From NCBI RefSeq assembly GCF_013373865.1, contig NC_050474.1, forward strand, positions 1,016,001 through 1,080,000: 64,000 bases of DNA. Reading direction: 5' to 3'. The notes beneath the pieces are model-generated. The model ran no database searches. It was not told the DNA's origin and saw only the letters and a program-made list of their open reading frames with translations. Shown one piece after another: positions 1 to 10,285 of this stretch (positions within the stretch are counted from its first letter, which is position 1; every line of letters starts with the position of its first letter). The position numbers were made by a program, and so were the translations under genes. This stretch comes from Monomorium pharaonis (Eukaryota > Arthropoda > Insecta > Hymenoptera > Formicidae).

Positions 1-2105
1 TAATAGACTACCAAATATATTAAAAGGAATATTTGTCTCTGTATTAAGAACAGTTGTATATAATTAGTAACAATTAAAGATTTAATTAATTACCTTGACT
101 TCCTCTCGTGCCTGTTCGATAAAACTCCGTTGTACAGTCAATTCCTTGTTGTCGATTTTGAACTTTGTTGGATTTTTCTCAACGATACGTGCATACGCGT
201 TAAGGACAATATAGAGATAACTTACATTCAAAAAGTAGATTTAAATTTAATTTAAATTTTAAAATATAGTCTAAACTTTCATATTGATCTCTTACATTTA
301 CATTCCAATTTTACTACAAAACACTCCAACTTATTTACACACAAATTCAAAATCAAATCCAAAGTCAAATACATATGCATATTCGCACGTATCAAATCCA
401 CAGATTCAACTTATATTGAAAACTTATATTGGTTTCAGATTGAAAAGGATATAGATAGTGTCCTCGAGATCGTCGAGGTCCCACTCGATGGAACGAAGTG
501 CTTTCCGCAATTCGGTGGTGGTCCAATCGAGCTCGTCCGTACGCGAGATTGCGGTGGCCGAGCCGCTCAGTCCGCCTGTCGGTGACGTGATCGTGACATT
601 CTGTAGCTCGCTCCAGCGCCCGTACAAGCCGCGATTCTTGTTCAACGCCTTGCACACCTCGCTAAAACAGTCCGAGCTAATTAAGGAGCCGTCGATCACG
701 TTTAATGGTCTACGTCTAAACAAATGTTTACATCAGCGTAGGTTTATGTACAGATTAATCAGCAACGCGTCTAAAATGTATGTAACAATTAAATTTGGTG
801 AAATTCATATTTATGTTCATATAAATTCATGTAAGTCACGAAACTAATTATGTGGGCATGAAATATGGAAGTTTATTTTATGCTACAAATTTATCCAATA
901 TTAAAAATTTTCTAAAATTAGATTTAAGAAAAATTTGATTAGTAAACTCTTCTATCAAAAACATGCTTCTTATTTGTAGTGTAAAATAAACTCCTAACAT
1001 CTTGTATATTTGGAAAATTAATTTCCTATGTGACAGTACATAAAATAATCTTTTATTTATTATTAAATAAATGTATGTTCTTATCTGGTATCATCTGTAT
1101 TTTTTTCTAATTTTGCTCAAAGATTATTAGACAATTGCAGTTGTCCTTGCATCGTGTATTATATAACAAATATATACTGTAATTTACGTTACATTATCCT
1201 TCAACGCAAATACATAATATATCATGTTTATTAAATCCTTGACAACTGTTACTTTTAATCGCGGCGTTATTTTATATAAATTCCGTAAACTTTTACAAAA
1301 AGAATCATTACAATCTATCGCTCGCGTTCCAAGACTCCACTGAATCATATAATATACATAATTATCCAACAACTATTAAATAATAATTTAGCAAAGAACT
1401 TGCGTTATCTCCCTCCGAGTTGAGTTATCCTCGAAGAGGATAACTCCTTAGAAAAGAAAAATGAAATAAAATGACCCGTTAAGAGGGACCGATAGCTTTC
1501 TTTCGGTGCGCTGACAGATCCTGTCAACGCGAATTCTGTCGGCGCGCAACATCGTGCAATACTTGCACAAAGGATCCATCACGCGTATCATCTACCCGTC
1601 ACGTCCGAATGTTGTTCCCGTGGGAGCAATATGTCAGCCGGGAGATAACGCAAGGCGCGAGGCGCCTGTTCTTAAAACGTTCGGAAGGCGACGATCTGTC
1701 CCCGCCGCCGCGATTAATACGTTATCGCATTAAATTAGCCCGTAATCTGGCCGACATCGTGCCGATGATACAAGGGATCTTATCGGTCGCGCCGTTATCG
1801 GCGTTATGTTTTGCAAGCGCTCACTCACACATCGCTAACCCTCCGACACCCCTCTCCGTCCCTGTCGCCCCACGCGATGAAATAAAGAAATCGCGATGAC
1901 ACGCACAGGGATTTACGCGCGAGCTAAAACACATCTCACAATCCTCTCTTTTATTTTCTTTTTTTATTTCTTTTCGTCCGTCGGATTCACGCGCGACGTA
2001 CGTCGATCACCGCGCGGCGCGGAAAAATCGATGCATTCCGCGCTTGTGTTTCACCCTGCGGCGCACTTACTCCTTGACGACAAAGAACGGGTTCTCCAGC
2101 GTCAT
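1..2105 (-). CDS. Syx6: Syntaxin-6 (trans-Golgi/endosomal SNARE), 5' part; 3' end outside window
   Basis: Membrane-anchored SNARE of the syntaxin-6/10 family, which works in fusion at the trans-Golgi network and endosomes. Three coding exons are visible on the minus strand: 2105-2071, 661-453 and 188-94. They join in phase to give MTLENPFFVVKDEV, then CKALNKNRGLYGRW, RSIEWDLDDLEDTI and IVEKNPTKFKI, the signature of the syntaxin-6 N-terminal three-helix domain. The start was chosen because ATG-ACG-CTG-GAG-AAC-CCG-TTC-TTT lines up with the family start (M..EDPFFVVK) and is followed by a GTAAGT donor. The third exon ends at GTAATT at 93, so the SNARE motif and membrane anchor lie to the left of the window. 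The second intron (452-189) has AT-AC ends and U12-type signals. The first intron is about 1.4 kb and starts in CpG-rich promoter DNA. The identification is firm and exon ends are well supported by phase. Confidence 0.9.
189..452 (-). other. U12-type AT-AC intron in syntaxin-6
   Basis: On the minus strand the upstream exon ends in GACACTATCT and the intron begins ATATCCTTTTC, which is the minor-spliceosome AT-AC donor consensus. The intron ends with TCCTTAAC (206-199), a near-perfect U12 branch site, 10 to 11 bases before the terminal AC at 190-189. Joining 453 to 188 restores DLEDTI-C-IVEKNP, matching the family sequence DLEDTISIVEKNP. No GT donor exists nearby that keeps the frame. Confidence 0.88.
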
Positions 2106-2646
2106 TCCTCTATCCGCACCGTCTTTGAATTTAAAGCCTGGACCGCGGCCTGTCTCGCCGCGACGGCCGCGCGGCACCCTCGGTGGAAGCGCGTTCGCGC
2201 CTCGGCCGCTCGCTCATCGGTGGGTACGAGATTCCCGGAGCGCGGCCAGAGGGTCCCCCGAGGAACGGCGCGCTCGTTGCTGTTGGGCTCGCGGGGAGCT
2301 GCGCCCGCACCGCAATTCCGTCGTCTAGTGCCCGCGGCGGGAGTGCGCGGGCGGGCGGGCGGACGGACGGATGGACGGTCGGTCGGGGTCTATTGGTGGT
2401 GTCAACTCGTAGTGACAACTGCACTCGCACCCACGTTGATTCCCGTGACGTCTGCTCCGGCTCTGGTACCGCGCACCGCTATTTATTCGACTCGTCCCGC
2501 GGTCGCGCGCGCCCTCCTGTGACAACTTGCGGCACGACGCAGCGCAACGCTGCCCAGCTGCCCTACGCGCGATGCTATGCTCGTCGTCGAGGCGACGGCC
2601 ACCACGATATTGATTCGCCAGGCGAACGTGCCGCGACGTTCACACA
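2106..2646. promoter_or_regulatory. CpG-rich presumed promoter of syntaxin-6
   Basis: The roughly 540 bases upstream of the syntaxin-6 start are strongly GC- and CpG-rich, in contrast to the AT-rich surroundings. The long open frames here on both strands reflect GC content and show no family similarity. No TATA box stands out. The promoter role is inferred from position only. Confidence 0.45.
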
Positions 2647-2745
2647 GACTGCGCTCCGATATTCACTGCCAGTACTGAAATTCTACAGCGTATGTGACGT
2701 AAACTATAGATTTTCAGTACTGGCAGTGAATATCAAAACGCAGCC
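2647..2745. mobile_element. Foldback MITE remnant A
   Basis: Inverted repeat with arms at about 2647-2682 and 2711-2745. The core GATATTCACTGCCAGTACTG on the left is matched exactly by its reverse complement on the right, with about 30 bases of loop. No coding capacity. Confidence 0.75.
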
Positions 2746-2756
2746 ATAGTAGATCA

Positions 2757-2857
2757 GTGAGAGCTTAATGATTCTTTATTATGATTGGTTCTACTTTTAA
2801 TTCCAACGAAGAAATAAAGACAAGAACCAATCATATTAAAGAATCGCTGAGCGCTAC
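2757..2857. mobile_element. Foldback MITE remnant B
   Basis: Inverted repeat whose left arm, around GATTCTTTATTATGATTGGT, pairs with ACCAATCATATTAAAGAATC on the right. About 30 bases of loop lie between. It directly follows remnant A and directly precedes the double palindrome at 2859. Confidence 0.7.
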
Positions 2858-2858
2858 A

Positions 2859-3215
2859 GGGCCCCTATTCTTGAAGTCATTCGCAAGAGAAACGTATACG
2901 CAAATACTCGCTCTAACAGAAAGTTGTAAGTTTATTGGTTACTAGCCATACGATAGCCAATAAATTTCCAACTTTTCTGTAAGATCAGAATTTGCGAATA
3001 CGTTTCTCTTGCGAATAAATTCAAGAATAGACCCCCAGGGGCTCGATTCTTGAATTCATTCGCAAGAGAAACGTATTCGCAAATTCTGTTCTTACAGAAA
3101 AGTTAGAAATTTATTGGCTATCGTATGACTATTAACCAATAAACTTACAACTTTCTGTTAGAGCGAGTATTTGCGTATACGTTTCTCTTGCGAATGACTT
3201 CAAGAATCGAGCCCC
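2859..3215. mobile_element. Two head-to-head palindromic MITEs forming a palindrome of palindromes
   Basis: Element one (about 2859-3035) is itself a foldback: TTCGCAAGAGAAACGTAT near its left end recurs inverted near its right end. Element two (about 3038-3215) is the reverse complement of element one with few differences. The shared outer edges read GGGGCTCGATTCTTGAA or close variants and the junction is ACCCCCAGGGG. The arm sequence therefore occurs four times in alternating orientation within 360 bases. Confidence 0.85.
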
Positions 3216-3236
3216 AGATTGATTTCTACTTATAGC

Positions 3237-3548
3237 TTAAGGCTTACTACACCTATTGTAGATCTGGCCTTATACAAGCTCTATGAGTAAGCCTTATGCC
3301 ATAAGGAATTAACCAATTATATTCAATTATTCTTCTCATATTCGATTATAATTGGTCAATTTCTTATGGCATAAGGGTTCTGGCAGACCAGCGCGATTTC
3401 CGTCGCACGCGATGCGCGATATCCAATGGACGTACAGAGATGAGCGGAAAGACGGTCGCTCATTGGACATTGCGCGTCGCGCGCGACAGAATCGCGCTGG
3501 TCTGCTGGAGCCATAAGGCTTACTACCCTATTGTAGATCCGGCCTTAC
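3237..3548. mobile_element. Composite of two foldback elements flanked by a direct repeat
   Basis: A direct repeat of about 36 bases (TAAGGCTTACTAC-CTATTGTAGAT and following) lies at 3237-3273 and again at 3513-3548. Between the copies are two inverted repeats. One has arms at 3290-3321 and 3347-3377 (CCTTATGCCATAAGGAATT and its complement). The other is GC-rich, with arms at 3380-3429 and 3452-3506 (CAGACCAGCGCGATT and its complement). It looks like one MITE interrupted by, or fused to, another. Confidence 0.7.
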
Positions 3549-5240
3549 CGTTTGCCTCCACACCGTGGCGGCACCCATCGAGAACAGTTTTGTAAATCGG
3601 TATGGACTATGGACGTGCCTTCACGGTCGAGCGTGGTTTATTTTTATAATCGTACGCGCCATTTTCACTCAGTTTAAAATTCGTGCAAAATTTCCTGCAA
3701 ATTTCGAATTCGTTACGTGCAACGCAGTGTGATACAATCTCCCACGATTTCGTCAACTCCAAGAAAGAATTTGTCGTCGTCCCGACGCAATTCTCACGTA
3801 AATCTGCCTGTCGGTTCGTAATTCGAGCCTCCAAGTGAGTATTTCTTACGGTAGTTATGTATCTGCCTTTTTTTCACACTTTCCGTATCTCTTGTATTTC
3901 AGTTTTTTCTCTCTTCTTATCTCTCGTACCTCAGGTTTAATTATACTTATCTCTACCGTTTAAAACAAAGCGCAATGTTCATAAGATAAACGAACAGAAT
4001 TATTTAAAGACTACAAGGAAAAGGACATCTGCGCTATATAGCTCAAGCTAGCTGAAGGCGCTCTTCCACTCACAAGGAAGGAAAAGCTAAAAAAAAAAAA
4101 AAAAAGCTGTGCTGCGTATAACTTTGTTGAGAAACTCGGTCTTAAAGAAAATGTAAATTTTATATCGTTAAGGTACGAATCAGCTCTCGCAGAACTGGCT
4201 TTCAAAGTCATATGTAAGGGATTGTACATTTTGCAGGTTGCGAGAAAACAACAATGTTTTGAGATATAATATTTATATTTTTCTTCTCTTAAACTCTTAT
4301 AATCATAACAATATATAATAACGATTTCGCTAGGATGGTGCTTTAAAATTAAATATTTCTGCCGTCATTAAGGAATGTCTTTTAATTAAAGTATACTAAT
4401 TGTCAATCAAAAATATGAGGGAAATGTTTGGGATTTGCTAAAGAAAGAATATATACACATACACAGTTGTGCACACACACACACACACATACACACACGC
4501 GCCCGCGCACGCATGTAGAAATAAAAATAAAATGCAGATGTCTTTCTATTTGTTATTGCGACATCGTTATATACAAGATGTTCAATCAGAAAATTGAGTT
4601 GTCAAAATATTTTTCTCCTTTGATTGTGATCGTGAAAAAGAAAAATACTTTAGATATAATTTGTGTAAAGATCTGAAATACTTTTTATAGATTGTCACAA
4701 TCAAAGAAGATAATTTTTTTTTCATTTCTGGAACATTATGCACACATACACACACACATATACACATATGATATATGACTTTACAAGAGATTATAAGAGA
4801 ATACATTACATGAGAATACATGCATATAAAGTTTTTTCAACGGAAATTATTTTTTATATATTTTTAACTTTTTTAATTTTCTATTTAAAATATAATATAA
4901 AATTTAATCTAATTAAAATAATAGATATTAGAATTTTGGAACTTTCATAAAAAATTCTATAGAGAAAAAAATTACCGACAAGTGAATTGACCTGATCGAC
5001 GTACTGTCGTTATTAAAAATTTAAGATATAAATAAAAAAATAATCAATATTGTTTTATGCCTTTTCGCATATTCGCACTCTTAATTTAATTCTGGGAGTT
5101 AAATGTTTTTTTAAGAGTTAAGCAGAAAGATAAATTTCTCTTGAAGCGAATAATGTTTCGATGAAACGCTCAATATACATGCGTTACATGGTTAAAAGTT
5201 TAAAAGTAATACAGGACTATTTTTTTACATGTAAAGACGA
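3549..5240. other. Intergenic stretch, no gene recognised
   Basis: Moderate GC to about 3835, then AT-rich. The segment ending at 3833 is followed by GTGAGT on the plus strand and could be a non-coding first exon, but no partner exon was found. It holds a CA microsatellite at about 4472-4498, a shorter one near 4738-4757 and an A-run near 4090. No family-like frame was found. Confidence 0.5.
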
Positions 5241-7471
5241 TTAGCATAGGCCTCCCTCCTCGTAATCGTCCTCTTCTTCCTGGTTTTCTGTCGATTTCGG
5301 CGGTGATGCGACTTCTGGTTTTCTCTCCGTTGATTGACTAGTTTCGCTAACTCCACTCTTCTAAAAATATCAATAAATTATCATTGTTGCCTAATAATAT
5401 TCAAATTATTGCAATGATAAAATAGTGACTAATAATAATAAAACAATAATGAAACTCACATTAACTTCCGCTTCGACGGTAGCTTGACCATCGATCTTGG
5501 AAGAATTAGGAGAAACGTAGGATTCCGCGGCATTAGCTCTCACTCCGGCAGGTGGAATAGCGTATTCCTGTTGGGGTAAAGGCAAACCTCGCGCTAACTT
5601 GGCGTACTCCACGTCCATGTGTTTGATAAAGGGACTATTAAGGGCTGCCCGAGCTGCATCCGCATCCTCGTTATCGTATGCTTGCAGCAGCGTTTCCAAC
5701 GTTTGTACCTATGAGAATAAATAAACCGCGTATTGACGTGAAATCAATGAGTGTTTTCGTCTTGGGCGATTTATCAATTTTTCAGTTGTTAAAATTTTTG
5801 GCTGGGAAATGCTACGAATTTTATTTATAAATTCTCTTTTATTATGCTAAATTTAAACAAATCGATTCTTTTTCTTACATACCTCAGGGGCTTCGCAGTA
5901 GTTGCCCCATTCTTTAAAGGCCTTCTCGGCCGCGACTTGATCGCCCCGCGCCAATTGTACCAACACCAATGCCACAGTAAGTCTCCCAAGTGAATTCCAA
6001 AGCTTGATGTCCTGATACATGCCGATCTCGCGACGTATCGCGTGCGCTGCTTCATCATACATTTGCAGCTTCACATACAATCTTGCAGCTTTGCTCATGT
6101 ACTCCGCTGCGTTCCGCGGATTGTCCTCGCCCTGTATGTAAACATATCTTCATTTATCAATTCTTTAAATATAATAGTTTAATTATAATGCAGCCTACCA
6201 TATTTATCTCAGCCGCGCGTTTATACAAATCCAGAGCTTGATGGGGATCTGTAGTTTCTAACATCTTAGCTCCCTTATCGAGAGCGCCAACACCTGATTC
6301 AGGGGAACCGTGTTGCTGATAAAGGCCACAGGCACTGTGAGCTAATTTGGATACTTCGGATAGATCTCCCATTTCCTTACAAATAAGCAGAGCTTGCTCG
6401 ATGTTCCTGAAAACATCGCGTTCTTGTAATATTGCAATATATTTTGCAATAAAACCTAAATTGTATATGTACATGATACATACTTTGCTGCATGGAACCA
6501 TCTATCTCACATTAAATTGTAGAATTAAGAAAATATAGATGAAAGTATGTGCAGATATTTGGTAGAAAATTTTTTAAAGGAAAAATACAAAATTTACATA
6601 AAAGAAATTTGTCCGTGTCTCTTAGATAAAAATAGTTTATTATGAAAATAATGGTAAAAACAAAAAAAAAAAAAACAATTTTTTAAATAAATCTTATTTA
6701 AATTTAATAAATTACTAAAGATATATTTGTAGACTAAAAAGTGAAAATTAGAAGTTGTTTTTAATTATATGAAAGGATACGCTTTGGATTGTTTAAAACA
6801 GTCAGCTGCCTTCACTAAACAATCTTTACATTGTACATACGACTTGGCTATTCGAAAGCATGTTGCTAAAGTGAGAAAAATATTTAACTGTTAAATGATT
6901 AATTTTTAATTACATGTTGTAGAACTTTCAAGCTACTAATTTCATATTTAATTTCCATATCAGGTTGTGAATAAATATTAAACTTAATACATTTATAGAT
7001 CAGTAAATTTCTTCAAATCTAATTATTAAAATACTTGATTTTCTATTTATGTTCTTTGATTATTCAATTCGATTATTTTATTATCACAATTCAATGGTTT
7101 TCTTACCTGCATGTGAGTACTCGTCAGCTGCTACCTCGTAATCAGGTCTCCACTTCAGGAAAGTGGGTTTTAAGCTGAAAGGAACACAGATATTTATATT
7201 CAACACAAGCCTATAGTTTTTTAAATTTATAAAGCAATAAAAACTTGGAGAAAAAAAACAGTTAAAATCAGTTTATCGCGAGCTCATTCTGTTAGCTGTC
7301 AATGTTAAATTTATATATCACGAATAACAATAAAAATCGAATGAGAAAAACATCTTGAATATTCAATAAACCAAGAAACGTCAAAAAGATCTCGGGGGGG
7401 GGGGGATATTGGAGTGCTTACGCTTTTTCAGCCTGGCGTATGTGCTCGTTCGCCTCCTCGATCTTTGACAT
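5241..7471 (-). CDS. Gamma-soluble NSF attachment protein (gamma-SNAP)
   Basis: Adaptor that helps recruit NSF to SNARE complexes for their disassembly after fusion. Eight coding exons: 7471-7422, 7174-7107, 6865-6781, 6501-6484, 6406-6199, 6131-5883, 5708-5460 and 5360-5241. They total 1047 nt and encode 348 residues, longer than the human protein (312) because of an extended tail. The start MSKIEEANEHIRQAEKALKP is followed by TFLKWRPDY, a hallmark of the family. TPR-like helices fill most of the protein (for example ALLICKEMGDLSEVSKLA), and the C-terminus ends EEEDDYEEGGLC, matching the family ending. The tail of roughly 80 residues before it is poorly conserved. The third intron has a U12-like donor and is followed by an 18-nt exon. 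Head to head with POLE3. Confidence 0.92.
6484..6501 (-). other. 18-nt microexon of gamma-SNAP behind a U12-like intron
   Basis: Without this exon the protein lacks the segment equivalent to FHAAK in homologues. The 18 bases restore K-A-W-F-H-A-A-K-N in phase between exons 6865-6781 and 6406-6199. The intron before it (6780-6502) starts GTATCCTTTC, the U12 GT-AG donor consensus, and contains TTCTTAAT as a branch-site candidate, about 24 bases before the acceptor, which is on the far side. The intron after it is 77 bases and begins GTATGT. Confidence 0.75.
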
Positions 7472-8404
7472 TTTCCTCCGAATGGTGTCCTCGTTTTCCT
7501 TGATCCGAACAACGATGGCGATGTTATATCAGTTCGATCCTCGGAATTGCGTCTCGGGCTCGATCTCGCGAAAGCTACTCGCCACCTGTCAAGACACAGT
7601 ACCTGCATACAGACGCCGCGACTAATCTTTATCATTCGCCGTTCATAATATCGACGTTCACGAGATTGCGAAGCGCATGGGTGAATATCGACGGCGCGGC
7701 CTGTCTTTACCTAACCTAATCTACCTGAATCCGATCCGTGTCGCTTCAGCAGTCCGCCGAGAGGATTCCGCGCGCGAAAGGGTTTACGCCATCTTCGTTC
7801 TTGTAATCCGCGTTGGATTTTGTTTGAATTTCGAACGCACGGTGAACGTGTAATTATCGTAATTTCTCGGTGCATTTATGAATTTTCGTCTAATTTAACG
7901 ACATTTGACTGTACTATCGATTCTCACCACGTTTGAAAACGGAAGCGAGGAAGTCTATTTCTCACGTAAATTGCAATTATCGTCGAGAACTCGCTGGCGG
8001 GAAAGACCTAACCTCCAATTGTTTTGATAAATACGTTTTCAGATTAAGGTAATAATTTTTTCTTTATTACTCCTGCTTTTTTTAAATATTTTTTACATTA
8101 TAATGTAATGTTGTGTAATTTGGTCTTTGTGATTTATTGTGTCAACAAACTGTTTACCAAAGATAACCTAACAAATTATAACTAACACATCTTATGTTGT
8201 TTGAAATAAATATATCTATTACAGTGCTTTATAAAGCTAATTTTTACAGTGCTTAAAACGCTAATTAATTACATTTTAATAATTATAATTATATCAAAGA
8301 CATTTTAATAATCTACATGTATATTTTATGAGTATTGTAATGTTGTAGAATTAGAATATTATTATATTATTCTATTTATGAGAATTGAAAAAAATCATGA
8401 TTAG
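7472..8404. promoter_or_regulatory. Shared head-to-head promoter region, gamma-SNAP and POLE3
   Basis: About 930 bases separate the two divergent start codons. The gamma-SNAP-proximal half has more CpG and the POLE3-proximal half is AT-rich. The bases before the POLE3 ATG (CATGATTAG-ATGG) look like a splice acceptor, so POLE3 may have a 5'UTR intron, for example from AAG-GTAATA near 8048. No TATA box is convincing on either strand. Confidence 0.5.
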
Positions 8405-8800
8405 ATGGCCGAGCGATTGGAAGATTTGAATCTACCCAATGCAGTTGTGACCAGAATCATTAAGGAAGCTTTACCAGATGGGGTGACAGTTGGAAAAGAT
8501 GCTAGAACAGCGGTAGCAAAAGCTGCATCCATTTTTATACTTTACCTCACATCGTCTGCCAATGTAGTAGCCAAGAAGGGCAATCGCAAGACTATCAGTG
8601 GACCAGATGTGATACAAGCGATGATAGATATTGAGTTTGATCAGTTTATTGATCCACTACAGGAATCTCTTGAGAATTTCAGAAAGATTCAGAAGGAAAA
8701 GAAAGATGCAACATCAAAGAAGAAGCAACAAAAGAAAGATGATGATGATGTAAATGGCGAGGATGAAGAAGCAGGAAGAGAAATTATAGATCTTACCTAA
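8405..8800 (+). CDS. Chrac-14: DNA polymerase epsilon subunit 3 / CHRAC-14 histone-fold protein
   Basis: A 131-residue histone-fold protein, single coding exon. It pairs with a second histone-fold subunit in DNA polymerase epsilon and in the CHRAC chromatin-remodelling complex. The start MAERLEDLNLPNAVVTRIIK and following EALPDG match human POLE3 almost residue for residue. The histone fold covers about residues 8-78, with KGNRKTISGPDVIQAM in its last part. After that comes a lysine-rich then aspartate/glutamate-rich disordered tail, as in homologues. AATAAA signals at 8887 and 8912 are suitable for polyadenylation. Transcribed away from gamma-SNAP, with a possible intron in the 5' leader. 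Confidence 0.95.
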   Translation: MAERLEDLNLPNAVVTRIIKEALPDGVTVGKDARTAVAKAASIFILYLTSSANVVAKKGNRKTISGPDVIQAMIDIEFDQFIDPLQESLENFRKIQKEKKDATSKKKQQKKDDDDVNGEDEEAGREIIDLT

Positions 8801-9495
8801 GAAATGAATTTGTCATACAATTTTGAAGGAAATATACAAATTAAGGAAATAACAGTTGATCTATAGCAATAATTTAAGATATTTATAATAAAAATTAAAT
8901 GCTCAAGTGTGAATAAAGAACATGCACTTTGCAGCCAGTTAAATAAAAGATTAATATTTATTTTAATTACATTTATGTAATAATAATAACAGATAATTAC
9001 ATGTAGAATATATTTTTATTATTCATTATTTCTTAATAATTTTAAAACATTTATAGTGCTATAAACGATGCAGCATATATTTCTTATAAAAAAAAAAAAC
9101 AGGTTAGTTACTTAAAAGCTAGAAAAGAGGATTAATTTGCATAAAGGATTTTATTATGTTATTTAACAGCAATCTCACAATTAAACAATAATGTTAATGT
9201 TTATACGAAAAAGTAAAATTTATACCTTATTGATTCGTATAGAAACGATTGTTTATCAAAATTTTATTGTAAAAATTATGTTTTTATAAAAGTTTGCCAC
9301 ACTGATTTTTTCGCATTTAATTATCAACAGATTTCTATATCAGATTTGCTTGTACATTTTTATGCATTTTGTAATTCATGAAGATATGTCATGATTAATG
9401 TAGTCACAATGGAACAATTAGTGTAATGTGTCGGTATTAAGGATAAAAAATATATTTAATTTTTTTTCAAGTTTTTTTTATCATTTCACACTCTT
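8801..9495. other. POLE3 3'UTR and AT-rich spacer
   Basis: Carries the two AATAAA signals of POLE3 at 8887-8917 and then AT-rich sequence. No coding potential was recognised before the small minus-strand gene that ends at 9496. Confidence 0.6.
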
Positions 9496-10048
9496 TTAAT
9501 TTCTCTTTGGTGGTACCTTTAATTTATGCTGAAGTCTATCTAAAGCCCATTGCCTATCATATTTTATCTATATATATAATGATATATATAAGTTTATATG
9601 TATATAACTATGTATATTATAAAATAATTTTAATTTAACTGTAAAGGTATAGTCACCTTATTTATTTTATTCCAATATGTATCTGCATACTGATTTATAT
9701 AAAATCAGTTATATAATATATTTAAAACATAACATAATGACAACACAAAAATTCACGTAATGTTCTTGTGTTTTTTTTATATATTTAGAATATTTTTTTC
9801 TGATGAACAAAGAAATAAAGACAGTGCAGATAAAAATTTTAATTAATATAATATTTAAAAAAATCGATTTTATATTATTTCATTTACCATTTAAATAATG
9901 ACTTGAAGTGTATAGAAAAATATTGTTACACGTGTTCGTGAAATGCTGTTTCGATTATTATATGGATAATTAAAGAATTTCTGATGAAAAACTGTTGAAT
10001 GTTATGGTAAAAAAAACTAGTGTAACTAAAACTCACAAAATTGATCAT
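9496..10048 (-). CDS. Candidate small membrane protein of 58 residues, unrecognised
   Basis: Four short minus-strand exons (10048-10037, 9991-9932, 9689-9657, 9567-9496) have good donors (GTGAGT, GTGTAA, GTGACT), AG acceptors and phase 0 at every junction. They give a 58-residue product. The N-terminal 24 residues (MINFFFIRNSLIIHIIIETA...) are hydrophobic enough for one membrane segment. The rest is basic and hydrophilic (YADTYWNKINK, YDRQWALDRLQHKLKVPPKRN), like many small mitochondrial or ER membrane proteins. The last two exons look the most protein-like. I do not recognise the family. The gene lies 240 bases beyond the LRSAM1 stop on the same strand. The first 12-nt exon is the weakest part of the model. 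Confidence 0.42.
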
Positions 10049-10285
10049 TTGAGCAAATTTGTGAGCCACAATATATAATAATGTATTTTCCGTACATTAA
10101 CATGTATGAGCATTATATCAGTGGTAAATATAACTTGTGCGCGTTACACTTTCCACTATTATGGAAACAGTTTGTTGACGTGCGTAATCACAGACCAGGA
10201 AAAATAGCGCATTTTGCGATATTTTTGAGAAGCATCAAGTAGAAAGATTATTGGCGAATAAGCCGAGAATAAAAGTTTTGTAAAT

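Noticed and set aside
1561..1580. ATGGATCC near 1572 (minus) as syntaxin-6 start
   Set aside because: Reads MDPLCK without the FFVV segment or a fitting donor. The start at 2105 matches the family exactly.
1896..2749. Several overlapping open frames in the GC-rich region, both strands
   Set aside because: They come from CpG-rich composition, overlap each other in several frames and show no family features. The real coding piece here is the short syntaxin-6 first exon.
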